Assembly: GCA_963575645.1 (NCBI GenBank)
Contig: OY754467.1
Coordinates: 20,419,001-20,483,000, forward strand
Direction: 5' to 3'
Source of the DNA: Xanthostigma xanthostigma
Taxonomy: Eukaryota; Arthropoda; Insecta; Raphidioptera; Raphidiidae
DNA: 64,000 nt
Numbering within the stretch: the stretch's first letter is position 1; each line of letters begins with the position of its first letter. Position numbers and translations under genes: made by a program. Below the pieces are notes generated by a model. The model ran no database searches and was not told the DNA's origin. It saw only the letters and a list, made by a program, of their open reading frames with translations. Of this stretch, positions 12,042 to 23,863 are shown piece by piece.

Positions 12042-12780
12042 TTAGCGCTTATCAGATTTGATAGTACTTATATATAAAGATGGTAATGTCATTATTTTGA
12101 GTTCAGAGAAGATAGGTCTACAGTGGGTTCGATGTGGTACTTTGGTAATCGCTCGAAAGGCCATTTTTAACAATACAAAAACACGTTCTGCTGAAGTCGC
12201 ACCTCCCCAGACTAGAATTACATATTGGATGCGAGAATGTATTAAACCAGTATGCCGTTCGAAACTTCTTCTACAGAGGCAGTATATCTGCGACACGCCT
12301 AATGGCAAAAATTGCGGAGATAACTGATTACATAAATTTTCAATATGATTGTGCCATTTTAGGTAAGGGTTAAGAATAAATCCTTATAACTGGACGGTAT
12401 TGTTCACGTTATTATTTTTTAATTTAAATGTTATGCTTTCAGTTTTATCTACATTTAGAATTAATTTGTTGGCATTAAACCACTCCAGAGCCTTTGACTG
12501 AGCAATCAGATGAAGTACTGTCAGTCGATAGTATGGTATTATTATCTTCCAAAAGATATGTAGTATGAGGATTCATGGTAACAGGCAAATTACTTATGCA
12601 GAAAATAATAAAAAGAATAGGCCCCAGAATGGAACCCTGTGGAACACCAACGTACATTCTTATTCCATAAGCAAGCTAAGTTAAATTTAAGTTTAAAATA
12701 CGTATTTGCTTGTCGAGGGGACAACCAGTCCTGAGAATACTAATTTCTGGAACTAGAACCAAGTTCAAACAGTCCAAAGA
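12042..12780 (-). pseudogene. Degenerate LINE reverse transcriptase fragment
   Basis: Reading the minus strand, the fragment shows GVPQGSILGPILFIIF (12657 downwards), a damaged catalytic box where YADD would stand (TTYLLEDNNTILSTDS), then LEWFNANKLILNVDKTES and KWHNHIENLC. It ends with a C-terminal region reading HSRIQYVILVWGGATSAERV and ITKVPHRTHCRPIFSELKIM. At least two frame changes and a TAA near 12390 break it. The order of motifs is that of the reverse transcriptase and thumb of a Jockey/CR1-like LINE. Endonuclease and 3' tail are absent. It lies head-to-head with the better preserved LINE to its right. Confidence 0.8.
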
Positions 12781-12849
12781 GTCCTAGAATTCGACCAATA
12801 CACACAGTCATAATTATATAAGTTCTATAGTGCTAACAAACGCATTAAA

Positions 12850-12893
12850 ATATATATTATAAAATATATATTATAAAATATATATTATAAAAT
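12850..12893 (+). repeat. 14-bp AT-rich tandem repeat
   Basis: About three copies of ATATATATTATAAA sit directly at the 5' truncation point of the following LINE. Confidence 0.75.
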
Positions 12894-12898
12894 ATACC

Positions 12899-14758
12899 TC
12901 TCAACTCACATATCTTCTATTATGTGACTCTAAACAGCATGATTTTATTGACAAAATTAATAATGGCAAGAACAAAACTAAAGCTTTATGGAACGCTATT
13001 AATTCAGAATTCAATTTTAAATCCAGATTCTTGAACACATTGACTCTAAATGTTGATGGTACTGAAACAGATAAACCGGATGTAGTGAGTAATCTGTTCA
13101 ACAATTATTTCGTTGACTCTATAAAAAATATATCAGGGGCAGCCAACTTAATGAATAATAACATTAACTTTACTAGTAATAATAATAATAATACAAATGA
13201 GGTCTTGGGCACTGTGTTCCTTTCACCAATAACTGAACATGAATTACATCTGATAATCTCTAAAATAAAAAATTCCAACTCTTGTGGAACAGATGAAATT
13301 AGCAGTATGTTATTGAAAAAAACATATTATTTAATTATGCCGCCTTTACTTTATCTAATTAATTTGTCCTTTTCTAGTGGTAAATTCCCTGATATCTTAA
13401 AAGAATCTAAAGTTACTCCTCTGTTTAAAAATGGTGATAAATCAATGATTTCTAATTACAGACCTGTTTCAGTACTGTCAACATTTTCTAAAATTTTAGA
13501 ATATTCTTTTTTATATAGAATCCAATCATTTTTAGATAAGAACAACATTATTAATAAATCACAGCATGGTTTTTGTCAGTCTAAATCAACAGAAACGGCA
13601 ACATATCAATTCATAAACTTAGTATCTAAAAATCTGAACGAAAAAAAGTATGTATCAGCAATTTTTTGCGATTTTTCAAAGGCCTTCGATCTTGTTGATC
13701 ATGCGTTACTTCTCTCTAAATTAGAACTGATAGGTTTTCGTGGGAACAGTCTATCCTGGATTGCAACATTCTTGAAAAACAGATCTCAGCGGGTGTTCGT
13801 TAATGGTGAATTTTCAGACTCTCGTCAAATTAATACTGGAGTTCCTCAAGGGTCCGTGTTAGGTCCGATATTATTTCTCTTATATATAAATGATCTACCT
13901 CAGAATATTAAATCTGCTTCGGAAATAATAATATATGCTGATGACACCAATATCATAACTGCAACATCTAGTATCGAACAACTCAAAATAAAAACAGCTT
14001 TAGCATTAAGTGAAATAAGAGAATGGTGTCTATTTAACAAACTTGTGCTTAATGAAAATAAAACTAAATTAATGTTTTTCAGGAATGTTCAGTCCAGGAT
14101 AGACTATAACATAGATATTGTAGTCAATAATATAAAAATAAAAGAGACTGAGGTGAGTAAATTTCTGGGCATATTTTTACAAAACAATTTAAAATGGGAT
14201 CAGCACATCTGTAATTTATGTAAAAGCTTGTCAAAGTTTGTGTACGTGATGAAAAGGGCCAATGTTTTAGCGAGTCCAGACATAGTAAAAACAATTTATT
14301 ATGGCCATGTCTATCCTGTGTTAAGGTATGGTATTGCAGCTTGGGGTCATAATGCCTCTTTTGTGAGTGTTTTCATCAAGCAAAAGAGTATAGTACGCGC
14401 AATGTTCAAACTGAAAAGAAACCAATCTTGTAGGGCTATTTTTCTCGAAAAAAAAATCATGACAGTTCCATGCATTTATATCTTTTGCTTGTTGCTTTAC
14501 GCTCACAAAAATATGGCAAACTATGCCTTGGCAGAGGATGGACATGGTCATAATACTCGAAGAAAAAAATCTATTAAAATTCCCCTAGCGACGAAAGACG
14601 TTTTTAAGTATTGCCCAGAAAATTACGCAGCTTATGTATACAATAGACTACCTGAAAGGTGTAAAAATAATACATATTCCATTTTTAAAAGGAATGTAAA
14701 AACATTTTTATTAGAACGGGTCTTTTACAGCGTAGATGAATTTTTATGTTGCCAATAA
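12899..14758 (+). CDS. 5'-truncated LINE (CR1/Jockey-like) with open reverse transcriptase frame
   Basis: A single uninterrupted frame of about 620 codons; the first in-frame TTG-initiated stretch starts at 13031 and is used for numbering. It contains the reverse transcriptase palm and fingers (NYRPVSVLSTFSKILE), the first catalytic Asp in FCDFSKAFDLVDH (Asp 214), GVPQGSVLGPILFLLYINDL (from 270) and YADD (302-305). The thumb follows, then a C-terminal domain with HNTRRKK (507-513) and RLPERCKNNTYSIFKRNVKT, typical of LINE ORF2 ends. The frame is already open at the 5' boundary without a start, and no apurinic endonuclease domain precedes it. It is therefore a 5'-truncated insertion that would not move on its own. 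The lack of stops over 1.86 kb suggests a fairly recent copy. No poly-A or microsatellite tail is certain; the next LINE piece begins about 150 bp later. Confidence 0.9.
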   Translation, partial: SQLTYLLLCDSKQHDFIDKINNGKNKTKALWNAINSEFNFKSRFLNTLTLNVDGTETDKPDVVSNLFNNYFVDSIKNISGAANLMNNNINFTSNNNNNTNEVLGTVFLSPITEHELHLIISKIKNSNSCGTDEISSMLLKKTYYLIMPPLLYLINLSFSSGKFPDILKESKVTPLFKNGDKSMISNYRPVSVLSTFSKILEYSFLYRIQSFLDKNNIINKSQHGFCQSKSTETATYQFINLVSKNLNEKKYVSAIFCDFSKAFDLVDHALLLSKLELIGFRGNSLSWIATFLKNRSQRVFVNGEFSDSRQINTGVPQGSVLGPILFLLYINDLPQNIKSASEIIIYADDTNIITATSSIEQLKIKTALALSEIREWCLFNKLVLNENKTKLMFFRNVQSRIDYNIDIVVNNIKIKETEVSKFLGIFLQNNLKWDQHICNLCKSLSKFVYVMKRANVLASPDIVKTIYYGHVYPVLRYGIAAWGHNASFVSVFIKQKSIVRAMFKLKRNQSCRAIFLEKKIMTVPCIYIFCLLLYAHKNMANYALAEDGHGHNTRRKKSIKIPLATKDVFKYCPENYAAYVYNRLPERCKNNTYSIFKRNVKTFLLERVFYSVDEFLCCQ

Positions 14759-14910
14759 TTTTATTCTGTAATATTTTATATCGTGTAATTTATACGTTGT
14801 AATTTATAATGTTTAATATTTTGTTGACGTGTCAAACAGATTTTGTATATCTCGACTGACAAAATATATATCTATTCTATCTATTCTATTCTATACATAA
14901 CTACAGTACC

Positions 14911-15105
14911 CGAATTAATAATAATCTACATGTTGGAAAATACAGAACAACAAAGTACAGTCAAAGTCCATTATGCAAGGGCAGTAAATTATACAATAGA
15001 TTACCGGATGAAATTAAAAACATTAACAAGATAAAACTATTTAAAAAGAAAGTAAAAGAACATCTCTTAAATATCTGTCTATATGATCCGCAATTAAATA
15101 TTTAA
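14911..15105 (+). pseudogene. C-terminal fragment of a second LINE ORF2
   Basis: In frame from about 14911 to the stop at 15103-15105 the sequence reads ...PLCKGSKLYNRLPDEIKNIN followed by KIKLFKKKVKEHLLNICLYD. This is the ending of a CR1/Jockey-like ORF2, comparable with RLPERC...FKRNVKTFLLE in the neighbouring element but a different family member. A 3' noncoding tail continues to a short TATC microsatellite at about 15380-15402, which probably marks the 3' terminus. Confidence 0.75.
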
Positions 15106-15379
15106 TATAATTTTATGTATCATATCGACACTAAATGACTTAACGCACATACGAAATAAGTAGAATATATTTCGTATACATACGAAATATATTCTATCTA
15201 TTTATCTATCTATTTCTGCTTCAACCACGTAGGTGCGATGTTTTGCCTAACTGTCTGAGTATAACATTGATACTAATTTTAAAATTTTTTAAAAATATGT
15301 TGACTAAGTTACCATATATTTTATTGTAATTTTTTGTATGACGAATTTATACCTCATATAGAGGTCTATAATAATAAAC

Positions 15380-15402
15380 TTTATCTATCTATCTATCTAT
15401 AA
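15380..15402 (+). repeat. TATC microsatellite, LINE 3' tail
   Basis: TTTATCTATCTATCTATCTA follows the 3' noncoding region of the LINE fragment ending at 15105. Short tetranucleotide tails are usual at 3' ends of CR1/Jockey-like elements. Confidence 0.65.
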
Positions 15403-15487
15403 CTGATTAAACTAGAAAACACACCTAATAAATTGAACCAACTATAGTTTTTTGTAATACGGATGGAAAATTATTTTGCCAATTAAC

Positions 15488-15710
15488 CCTTAGTTTTCTA
15501 AAATAGCGGTACTGTAATATAGCGGCCGCAATATGACGGTGAGTAACGTAGTTCATAGAAGTAAATTGATGTGGTTTTCTCGGTAGCGGCGGCACTATAG
15601 TACGAAAAATAGCGGCATCCATTTATTTCTATGCATTCGTTATTAGTTACGTCATTAACCATCACATTACGGCCGTCATAATAGCTTACCGCTATTTTAA
15701 GAAATAAAGG
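15488..15710. mobile_element. Small MITE with imperfect inverted ends (AGCGGTA family)
   Basis: The left end CCTTAGTTTTCTAAAATAGC is matched inversely by the right end CCTTTATTTCTTAAAATAGC, both followed by GGTA. Pairing continues through GCGGCCG and TAACGTA. There is no coding capacity. A single end of the same family is at 11699-11745. No target duplication could be assigned. Confidence 0.6.
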
Positions 15711-16040
15711 CACTGAAAAATTGCAAAGCCGACTCTGGTTATACAATTATTAGCAGTATACTGTTGTGTGTCATGGCTAAATTGAAAGTTAAGATAAATT
15801 TGCTGTTTATATCATTGTGTTCATTAAATGACATTGACACTGACTGCAGACAAGTTATAACAGTCATATAAGACAGAATTTCTCAATCTTTTAAATAATA
15901 TCTCAATAGAATAGTAGCGGTTATCCAAACTAATTGAGCTAACTTCTTAGGAATAGCAAATAGTTGAATAATTAATTAATAGTGCTACGGATAAAGTAAA
16001 AAAAAAACTCCGGGTCGCAGTGCGAAACCCTGCCGACATA

Positions 16041-16703
16041 TAGTGTATTTGCTTTTATAAGCAGTGTGGCTCTATTATATGAACTTAACTTTGTTTTTGG
16101 ACAAAATAAAAAAATTACCCCTTAATACAACCCTTAAAACATTTTTTTACTTAATTTCAATACTACATATCAATTCAACATCTGTACCAAATTATATACA
16201 CTCTTCAGTATGTAAAATCCATATCAGAAACTTGTGTTTTCATAAAATTTGTAAGTCCGGTCCTGTCGGGCCGATTTTATTAAAATTTTAGCAGCACATT
16301 TTAATAATTACTAAAGGGTTAAATTTCAAATTTGAAACGGTTCCGAAAATTTTTTCGGTATTTTTGGGCCCGAAAACTTTTTTCAACCCCTAAATACCAC
16401 CCTTAACATGGCCCGATTGGGCCCATTTTAAATAGGCTTCGTGCGGTGATGGATTTAAACATGTGGTCCAAATTTCGTTAAAATCAATTAACTCCTTCGA
16501 AAGTTATAGCCCGCACATATATATATATATATAAATATATATATATATAAATATATATATATATACATATATATATAAACATTTCCAAAAATGGTGCCAA
16601 ACTTCTTAGAAAGTTATGAAACGTCGAGAAATTTTGGTCCGACCCCTAGGTCCCGCCATCCGACCGACGCCAATAGTGTAAGTGCCTTATGGCAAATACA
16701 CTA
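16041..16703. mobile_element. Possible element with 12-bp inverted ends
   Basis: TAGTGTATTTGC (16041-16052) and GCAAATACACTA (16692-16703) are perfect inverted copies. The interior has no transposase and carries the AT microsatellite. Only the ends support the call; a target duplication is not clear. Confidence 0.4.
16516..16577. repeat. AT dinucleotide microsatellite
   Basis: Interrupted (AT)n with regular TAAAT and TACAT interruptions. Confidence 0.9.
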
Positions 16704-16817
16704 AAAAATATTTTGTGTTACGTAAATAACTCACGTTTAGCGTGTCTGTAGATTAACTTAATAGAAATTAATCCAAAGAAATAGATTAAATTTGACGTGA
16801 TAACGTCTTATAAATTG

Positions 16818-17439
16818 ACTAGCGGTCCCGCCCGGTTTCACCCGGGTGCAAAAGAACGAATGGGGAAGGAAGGGACATGAGTACACACATTCATCTTAGT
16901 TTACCAAGATGAATGTTGTGTCCAAATTTCATGATGATCGGAGTTACCGTTCAAAAGTTTTTGTCGATAAAGAGCAGTATTTAAACTTTTTTTAATATTT
17001 TTTTTTAAATGAATTAAATAAAATTAAAATAAATTTAAATGTAAGCCTTAGAAGAAAGCAATGTAAAAAATAAAAAAAAATAATAAAAATATATTCACCC
17101 AACGTGGGGCTCGAACCCACGACCCTGATATTGATAGTCGTATGCGCTACCGATTGATCTACCTGAGGTTGTGTTCTTTCATCACTAATATGAGTATATC
17201 TAGTTAGTGCATTTTACATGAATAGAAGCTTATTTTTGAGATACTTTTTGCAACATTTTTCATTAAAGCTCCGTTCCTAATGGTCGTAGCGTAATATTAT
17301 ACAGCCTATAGCCTTCCTCGGTAAATGGGCTATCCAACAAAAAAAAATTTATTCAATTTGAGCCAGTAGTTCCTGAGATTAGCGCGTTCAAACAAACAAA
17401 CAAACAAACTCTTCAACTTTATATTATATTAGTATAGAT
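16818..17439 (+). repeat. Dispersed repeat R1, copy 2 (with tRNA-like insert)
   Basis: Begins ACTAGCGGTCCCGCCCGG and ends CAACTTTATATTATATTAGT plus ATAGAT, like copies at 828 and 30282 (minus). Compared with copy 1 it has about 270 extra bases in the middle, including a tRNA-like sequence in opposite orientation at 17096-17168. Confidence 0.8.
17096..17168 (-). pseudogene. tRNA-like sequence inside repeat R1
   Basis: On the minus strand: TAGATCAATCGGTAGCGC (A-box-like), and a perfect T arm GTGGG/CCCAC with loop TTCGAGC. The anticodon stem is degraded and the anticodon position reads ATC. The body is closest to tRNA-Lys, as is the copy at 30555. The acceptor strands pair only partly, so it is not a functional tRNA, but the internal promoter boxes are largely kept. 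Confidence 0.65.
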
Positions 17440-18150
17440 GAAACACCGGCTGCACGCACGAAAAAGTGTCACGTTCCGCGTGAGCCTGAGCGTGCAAGCG
17501 AGAGCGCGGTATAAGCGATAGAGAGGCACGCCCTATGCTATTCCTTGAGGTATAACCAACAAAAAATTCGATCAAATAAGTTTTTAAGACCTGGTAGAAG
17601 CAAACTGGCAACAAACAGAAAAATTATAAAAATTGGTTAATTCCACCCAGGCATTCTACAAACTGTGCAAGTCCAAATTTTGTTAAAACTCATTTTATTT
17701 GTTTATTTTACGTAATGGAAAATGTATAAAATAGCCGAAAACACGCAGTTTTTTCTAATAACGATATAATTATGTTTTAAATTTAAAATTGCTTATTGAT
17801 AAAAAAAATACTGTTTTTCTGCCTAATTGATATCTTTAAGTGTTTTTCACAACATTCCCAATGTTCGTCATAAAACAATTATGTTCAAATTACAAAAATC
17901 TTTTTCGTTGAGAAAAGTGAAGGTTTTGTAAAAATTAAATACTATTTTACTGTATATCTAATACAAAGATTTAGTAAAAATACAGTAGAATCCTGAATAG
18001 CTGAGTTCGTTTCACCCGAGTTTGTTATTTGCAAAGATTACATCTAATTTAAATCCCAATATTAATTCAGTTATATGAATGCTTTTGCGATTCAGATAAA
18101 TATTTTAATGAGATAATATTTTGTGACAGAAATATGTTATCATTTTTAAA

Positions 18151-18469
18151 CAAGAGCGTAGATAAGGGAGGAGGGTAAAGGGGGTAATTACTCCCCACAG
18201 GGTCATGATAATAAAAAAATAACACTGAAATTAATACGAATACCTGGCTAAAAATAAATTTTAGAAATAGTTTATATTAGATATCGTGTCCATCGTGATA
18301 TTAATAAATAAGAAATTCGCAAATTAGTGGACAAAAATGTTATTTATTTCTTGTTGAAAAAAAATTGTAAAATTGGTTTGGGAATTAATATTTTGACACC
18401 TTCCTTCGTGAGTATTATTTTTTTTTTCGTTTTACCCCGCCCGCCCAGACAAAAATATCTACGCCCTTG
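18151..18469. mobile_element. hAT-type non-autonomous element, 8-bp target duplication
   Basis: Flanked by perfect TTTTTAAA at 18143-18150 and 18470-18477. The left end CAAGAGCGTAGATA is the inverse of the right end TATCTACGCCCTTG with one mismatch. Eight-bp duplications and CA-starting ends are the hAT pattern. 319 bp, no coding capacity. Confidence 0.8.
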
Positions 18470-18592
18470 TTTTTAAATCCTTAAAAAGTTCATGTTATCA
18501 AAGCTTTTCGATTAGTCAAGGTAAAAACGCTCCACAATAGTTCGTATAATCAATGTTTTAATACTGTATATTTTTAATATCTTGGCGGCCTG

Positions 18593-18643
18593 ATTGGAGG
18601 AACAATATCATTGTTTATCAAACAATGATATTGTTCTTCCAAT
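18593..18643. repeat. 24-bp hairpin with 3-nt loop
   Basis: Left arm 18593-18616 (ATTGGAGGAACAATATCATT then GTTT) pairs with 18620-18643 with one mismatch around loop ATC. Function unknown; no neighbouring coding region suggests a terminator. Confidence 0.75.
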
Positions 18644-19207
18644 AAGTCGTGTGAAGATCACTCAATTGTTGCGTTTTTTGTGACCTGTCCAATAGCTGCA
18701 CCTGTGAAACAATGCCGCTGCAACATTAAATCGGTTACAGGCGCACGTACATAAATCTTAAGATACGTACGTCATTTAAAACCTCGCATTAGTCAACTTT
18801 CCTGTGTGCATGAGAAATGTAGTGCGTGCATCTCTGTCGCTCATTCAGTACGCGCGTTAATCTGTCTTCCAAAGTATGGCCGAATTCGTTGGAGTGTTCA
18901 CGGAAATGCTCATTTATGAACGCGCGGTTGTGAATGACATACTTGAATGCGATCAGAGGATGCATCTTTCTTGCTACAAGATATAAGTTTATTTGCATAC
19001 AGTTTATTATGCACCAGGCAACAGTAACGGATGTCTGCGTTTTGCATTGTAACGTGATTTACTCGTATATTCGTTCCTTTATTTTTGGGTAAAAATATAT
19101 ACACTTATAAAAAATGTGATGCTTATTGAGTATTTCATAAGTTGGCGAGTCCACAATTCGTCTGCTATCTAGCTCGCAGCCGTACTTTTGATTATTTTTG
19201 AAATTAA

Positions 19208-19336
19208 TAGTATATTGTGCGACTAGTGAGAGAAGGAGAAGATTCCATGAGCGTGAAATTTGCCGCACGAGCTTAGCGAGTGCGGTAACACGCGAGTGGA
19301 ATATTCTCCTTCGATCAATGGTCGCACATAATATTT
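19208..19336. repeat. Imperfect hairpin repeat, TAGTATATTGTGC family
   Basis: TATTGTGCGACTAGTGAGAG and the following AAGGAGAA are inversely matched by TTCTCCTTCGATCAATGGTCGCACATAATA. The apex is CCGCAC...GTGCGG. It shares its outer sequence with 10946-11000. Confidence 0.6.
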
Positions 19337-20285
19337 TATTCAACTAGCACGAGTAATATGTAATCGGGGCCCTGATAAAAGAGGGAACAATAATAACTCA
19401 CTTCATTGATTGACGTACCCACCGCCCTCGATGCACACAAGATGGCCCTGACTTTCGCTGAATTGCGATGCTGTTTTCATATATACAAATCGCTACCGCG
19501 TTCCTATTGGTCCAGAAACTATGCAGTTATTATTCATTATTGTACGCTTCCGCTCGCTACTGCGTTCCTATTGGTCCAGAAAATTCATTATCGTACAGTA
19601 CGGCTCATTATTAGCACTCTACGCGTCAACATGAAGTAATTTATTATTTCTCCCGAATTTAGCAGGGCCCCGAAATTATATATTACTCACGCGTGTAGAA
19701 TAAAATAAATTAATATTGTTCTCTTGCGTGAAATAATTGTTTGTTTAATGTGATAGTATACCTACTGGGCATTAAGCCTCGCTACATTTAAAGAATTATG
19801 AAGAGAAGTTTTTTGGTTTTAAGAATTTAAATAAAATATAATTTTTAATTCTACGTCGTAAACAGTAATGATTAACTGACTGCTAAAAATGATTTTTAAA
19901 AATTTTAAGATTGGAACTTTTTTATAGAAATTAGATTGTATAATTAGATTACGGCATTGAGCGAGTGCAGACGAAATTCAAACAGTGGCGTACTGTTTGG
20001 GAACGTAGCATAATTAATAATTAAATTATGTTACAGCATCAAAATATTTTGACGATAATTGTGACAAAGCAGTGTTTTCGAAAGGTTTTTTTATATTAGT
20101 TTTTCTGGCAGTTTCTGTAGCCTTAATTGTTACAGCAGAAAGTCAAAAAAATCCGGTTAATTGGGCGACAGGACCATTCCAACTTCAAAAATATTGACAT
20201 TATGACATTTCTGTTAACGCGTGCGGTGACGCGGATAACGACTAGTAATAACTATTTTGGTATGTATTTGTTATTCGTTTGCATA

Positions 20286-20426
20286 AGCTCTGTTCCAAGT
20301 TGTCGACCGGTAACATAACCGTCACGGTCTTGCGCAGTTGGTCAAAACCCGATATAGTTTCGTTTTAGCTACTGCGCAAGACGATGACGGTTCTCTTAAC
20401 GTTCTCAGACAGCTTCGAACAGAGCT
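20286..20426. repeat. 141-bp foldback (MITE-like)
   Basis: Outer ends AGCTCTGTTC and GAACAGAGCT are perfect inverted copies. Inner blocks AACCGTCACGGTCTTGCGCA and TGCGCAAGACGATGACGGTT also pair with few mismatches. No coding capacity. Confidence 0.7.
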
Positions 20427-20599
20427 ATAGTTACATAATATTATTTCAGATCTAAAAATGTATCAAAGATCTTCAGTTTAAAATAATAACTGATTTCTTT
20501 GTATTTTCAAAATATTTCCCAAACTATAAAGTTTAGAAAAAAGCATTTTTACAACACTTCTTGTGAAAATAAATAAAGTAATAAACCGTTATGAAAAGT

Positions 20600-20870
20600 A
20601 ACCGGAAACACAACGTTAAAGCGCATAGTTCTTCTGCGCGAACACCGATGGTTCCCAAAAAACTATACGGCTCTTTATATTTACATGTCAAACATTTTAC
20701 CATAATTTGGTTCTGATCCGCTCAACCTTTTGACTTATATCGTGCTCACAGACAAACGGACAATATATACAACGACTGACTTTTTCTTCAAGAAATATGT
20801 TTTTTGCACTCGGGAGACCTTAACGAAAAAATATAGTAAAGGGAAAGTGAATTTTTACCTAAATTAGCCC
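20600..20870 (-). repeat. Dispersed repeat S, copy 1
   Basis: On the minus strand it carries AAGGTCTCCCGAGTGCAAAA, then GTTTGTCTGTGAGCACGATA and a GAGCGGATCAGAACCAAATT block. The same series occurs at 43590-43790 (minus) and 60650-60880 (plus). No coding frame is shared between copies. Confidence 0.65.
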
Positions 20871-21059
20871 ACTTGTGTAAAACGTCAACTAAGATGTCGA
20901 AAGAAATAGTCTGTTTTTTTACCGTTTTTTATTAACTCGATTTGTTTTTTTTTTTAAATACATTGAAACTGATGGTAATTAATTATTCCAAAATTGCTCC
21001 GTCTATAATGCTCATTTAAATTCTACCTCCTTGCTATTTCACTCCATTTTTCATATCAA

Positions 21060-21260
21060 GAAAGTTATTTTTTATGTATGGTCACCCAGTGGTCAAAATT
21101 CGAGCTAAATTCATTAAATTTTTAAGTTTGAACGTTATTGAGGTTCTTTTGTCAATATTAGATTTCTCCTGAATCGATTTTACGTTATGTTAATTCGTAC
21201 ACATCGTGATGTAAAAATATAACATATAATTATGCACTTACCCAGAGAACGATGTTTGTT
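21060..21260 (+). repeat. Dispersed repeat T, copy 1
   Basis: Contains CCCAGTGGTCAAAATTCGAG ... TTGAACGTTATTGAGGTTCT ... CTCCTGAATCGATTTTACGT, closely matched in order at 46915-47075. Confidence 0.55.
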
Positions 21261-22329
21261 TCATCACAATGTGTGCGAATTAACACACTCAAATCGGTAC
21301 CACACTCTTTTTTTCCTTCCCGTGTTTATATATAGATTTTAATTGAAAAGTAAGCTTGCGTTGTTTTGAGTTATACGCATTGCCTCTTGTTGGAGCAGAA
21401 GGCATGCGCAGTTTTGCATCACGCGTTACGAAATAAAGCGCATCTCTTTGAGCCGACTTTCAGTAAGAGGCGCTACTATAACAAAATTAATCGCTCTGTC
21501 AAATAATTTTGCAAAATCTTGCCTTAACAATGAGTTAAGAATGTGTTATTTTATCGAACACGTGTAACATTATTGTAATATTTCTGGAGCTTTGGTTTTC
21601 TTATTATTTTTTTTTGCATAATATAGGTAATATTGTTAATGTTTAACAACTAAAATTATAAGTATGTATTATTAAATATCCGAGTTTAAAAATGGTTACT
21701 ATACTTTCTATAACAATTCTATTCAAGTACTTACAAGAGTATAGGCACTCTTGCAAATTAATTCTGGAACTTCTCCAAGCTGAGATTGTGTTGATCGAAG
21801 TTATTTTAAAATAACACCACTTAAACTTCACTCTACAACGTTCATTCAAACTGTTTTTCCTGTCAACAATTCATTAATTTTATTTGCCTATACGAAGACT
21901 TTTTATAATAAAATAAACACTAAATTAATCAAATGAAAATTATGAGTTTTATAAACTTTATTGAAGTGTAAGTTAGTACTGATAATACATTACTTTTAAT
22001 TAAATTATACCAATATATAGCTAGCGGCCTGGCCTGGCGTAGCCCGTACAGGTTACATTTTATAACTCTGGAGTCTGGAGTTAAGTTAGTGCAAGCTATT
22101 GGCATTAAATATTGATATTCTTAGATTCTTCTAGGTCCGCATAGAATAGGTTGAGGGTCCGGTTCCGGACCGCGGTCCTCCATTTATTGACCTCTGTTAT
22201 TATACTATACATAATATACAAACCGTAACAACGTGCTACGCACGAACACAGTAACAGTTCTAATACAAAACAAATGGTGCGTTTATACAACCTTTTATTA
22301 AAATATAACAATTATGAGAACTCTCGCGT

Positions 22330-22585
22330 ATAGCACGGTACGATCGCTTGGTTATCAGATATAGCCACGGTCTACAGTACAGTTCGGGTAGTCCATCTGA
22401 ACTCAGTACAATTATTGATAAACTGATCGTAACCTATGTCGATTTCAACAACAGTTTTCCAACGGCAAACCGGGAAAAATCTTCAAGTCTCGATTTTCGT
22501 AATGGATTAACTATTTACATATCTACATGTTTGTACGGAATTCTCGGTGCGCGAGTTCGACTCACACTTGGCCGGTTTTTTCTAC
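22330..22585 (+). repeat. Dispersed repeat ending CTTGGCCGGTTTTTT
   Basis: The 3' part reads TTTGTACGGAATTCTCGGTG then CGCGAGTTCGACTCACACTT and GGCCGGTTTTT. GCGAGTTCGACTC resembles a Pol III B box. The short open frame over it is a chance product. A related fragment is at 3063-3150 (minus). Confidence 0.6.
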
Positions 22586-23190
22586 TCAACCGGTGATTGA
22601 TTTTTTTAGACGTAGACGTATTCGCACACAAATTCTAATAATTGTAAACTTCAATAGGAACAGTAATCTTTTTTTATAAAGATAAAATATAAAAGGAAAT
22701 ATGCTTTAGTTACGAAAATAAAAATGTTTAAATTGCATTTAAATATATTTTTTGTAAATCAACTGATTTCGACCGTTGTTCATTTGATGGGGCTGAACAT
22801 GATAATTGAGATGCTAAGTCATTGAGCGTTTTTAATCTACATTCTATCTGACGTGATAATTAGAAAATGTCAATTATCGTTACCAAATATAATTTACAGA
22901 ATTATTCATGGAATAATTTTACATTAAATGAGACTTACGACGTCACGGAAATCGATGTAATTCTGTTTGTTGTCTAAATATTTTCATATGCCAATTCTGA
23001 TATTTCTGGTTCATAAATCTAATATATATACCTACGTTTCATGCTCAACAGAGCTCTTCTGAAACGAATAAAATTATTATTATTATATTCATTATTCATA
23101 CAGCAAAGTGAGTATTTAAACCATAATGTTTCAAATTGTTTCTTTACTTACATTACGGTTATAACACGAGCTTTTTAATACGATTATTAT

Positions 23191-23618
23191 TAAACCCTAT
23201 TTTTACACGCTTTATATTAGTTTCACCTGAATGTATGTAAACACGCTATGTTGCAACCGACTCCTTTGGACTCGATTTTGATCCACTTTAAACGGACAGA
23301 TTTAATTTAAACTTTGTACACTTATCAAAAACATCTCTATGACTATTAGTTAAACTATCTTTACTCAAAAATAATCAAGCCACATCGAAGTAAAAAGTGA
23401 AAAATATTTCTTAATATAAGCATAAAATAATAGTGAACAAAAAATATTATTATTGTGAAAAAATCGTGAGGCGCTTTGTTCCATATTTTTCGTATATCGA
23501 ACGCCTCACGCTTTTTTCACAATAATACTAATATTTTTTGTTCATTATTATTTTCTGAATGTATTAAGAATTATTTTTCACTTTTTAGTTCGATGTGGTA
23601 TAAAAGCGTGTTTTTTAT
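23191..23618. mobile_element. Foldback repeat P, copy 1
   Basis: Ends carry ACACGCTTTATA-type sequence on the left and its inverse on the right. The inner part (about 23383-23597) is an imperfect hairpin with apex GTGAGGCGCTTTGTTCCATA ... TCGAACGCCTCAC. The apex sequence is nearly the reverse complement of that in copy 2 (31411-31613). No coding capacity. Confidence 0.65.
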
Positions 23619-23863
23619 TTTTTTTAAGTAGGTATTTTTTAAAATGTTGAATAAGTACACAAGTAAGTAGCTTGTATGAGATTAAGTGATACAGTATCAT
23701 GTCATTAACTTTCCCTAGCAAGTGTCGGTTTACCGATGTATAGTGACTGTTAATTATAATAAAAATCATACGGGTTAAATGTAATCATTTCCTTGGGCGA
23801 CAGCATTTAATTGCACATTTTTAATATAATATATATTTTAATATAGTATTACCAGTGATGCAA

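Noticed and set aside
12058..12327. Plus-strand open frame of 89 codons
   Set aside because: Shadow of the degenerate LINE reverse transcriptase on the opposite strand.
12361..12366. AG/GTAAGG as a second recursive splice site
   Set aside because: It has no proper pyrimidine tract or branch point and lies within an antisense LINE remnant.
23396..23589. CRISPR-like or satellite array from repeated AAAAAGTGAAAAATA blocks
   Set aside because: The repetition is inverted, not direct, and is explained by foldback family P.
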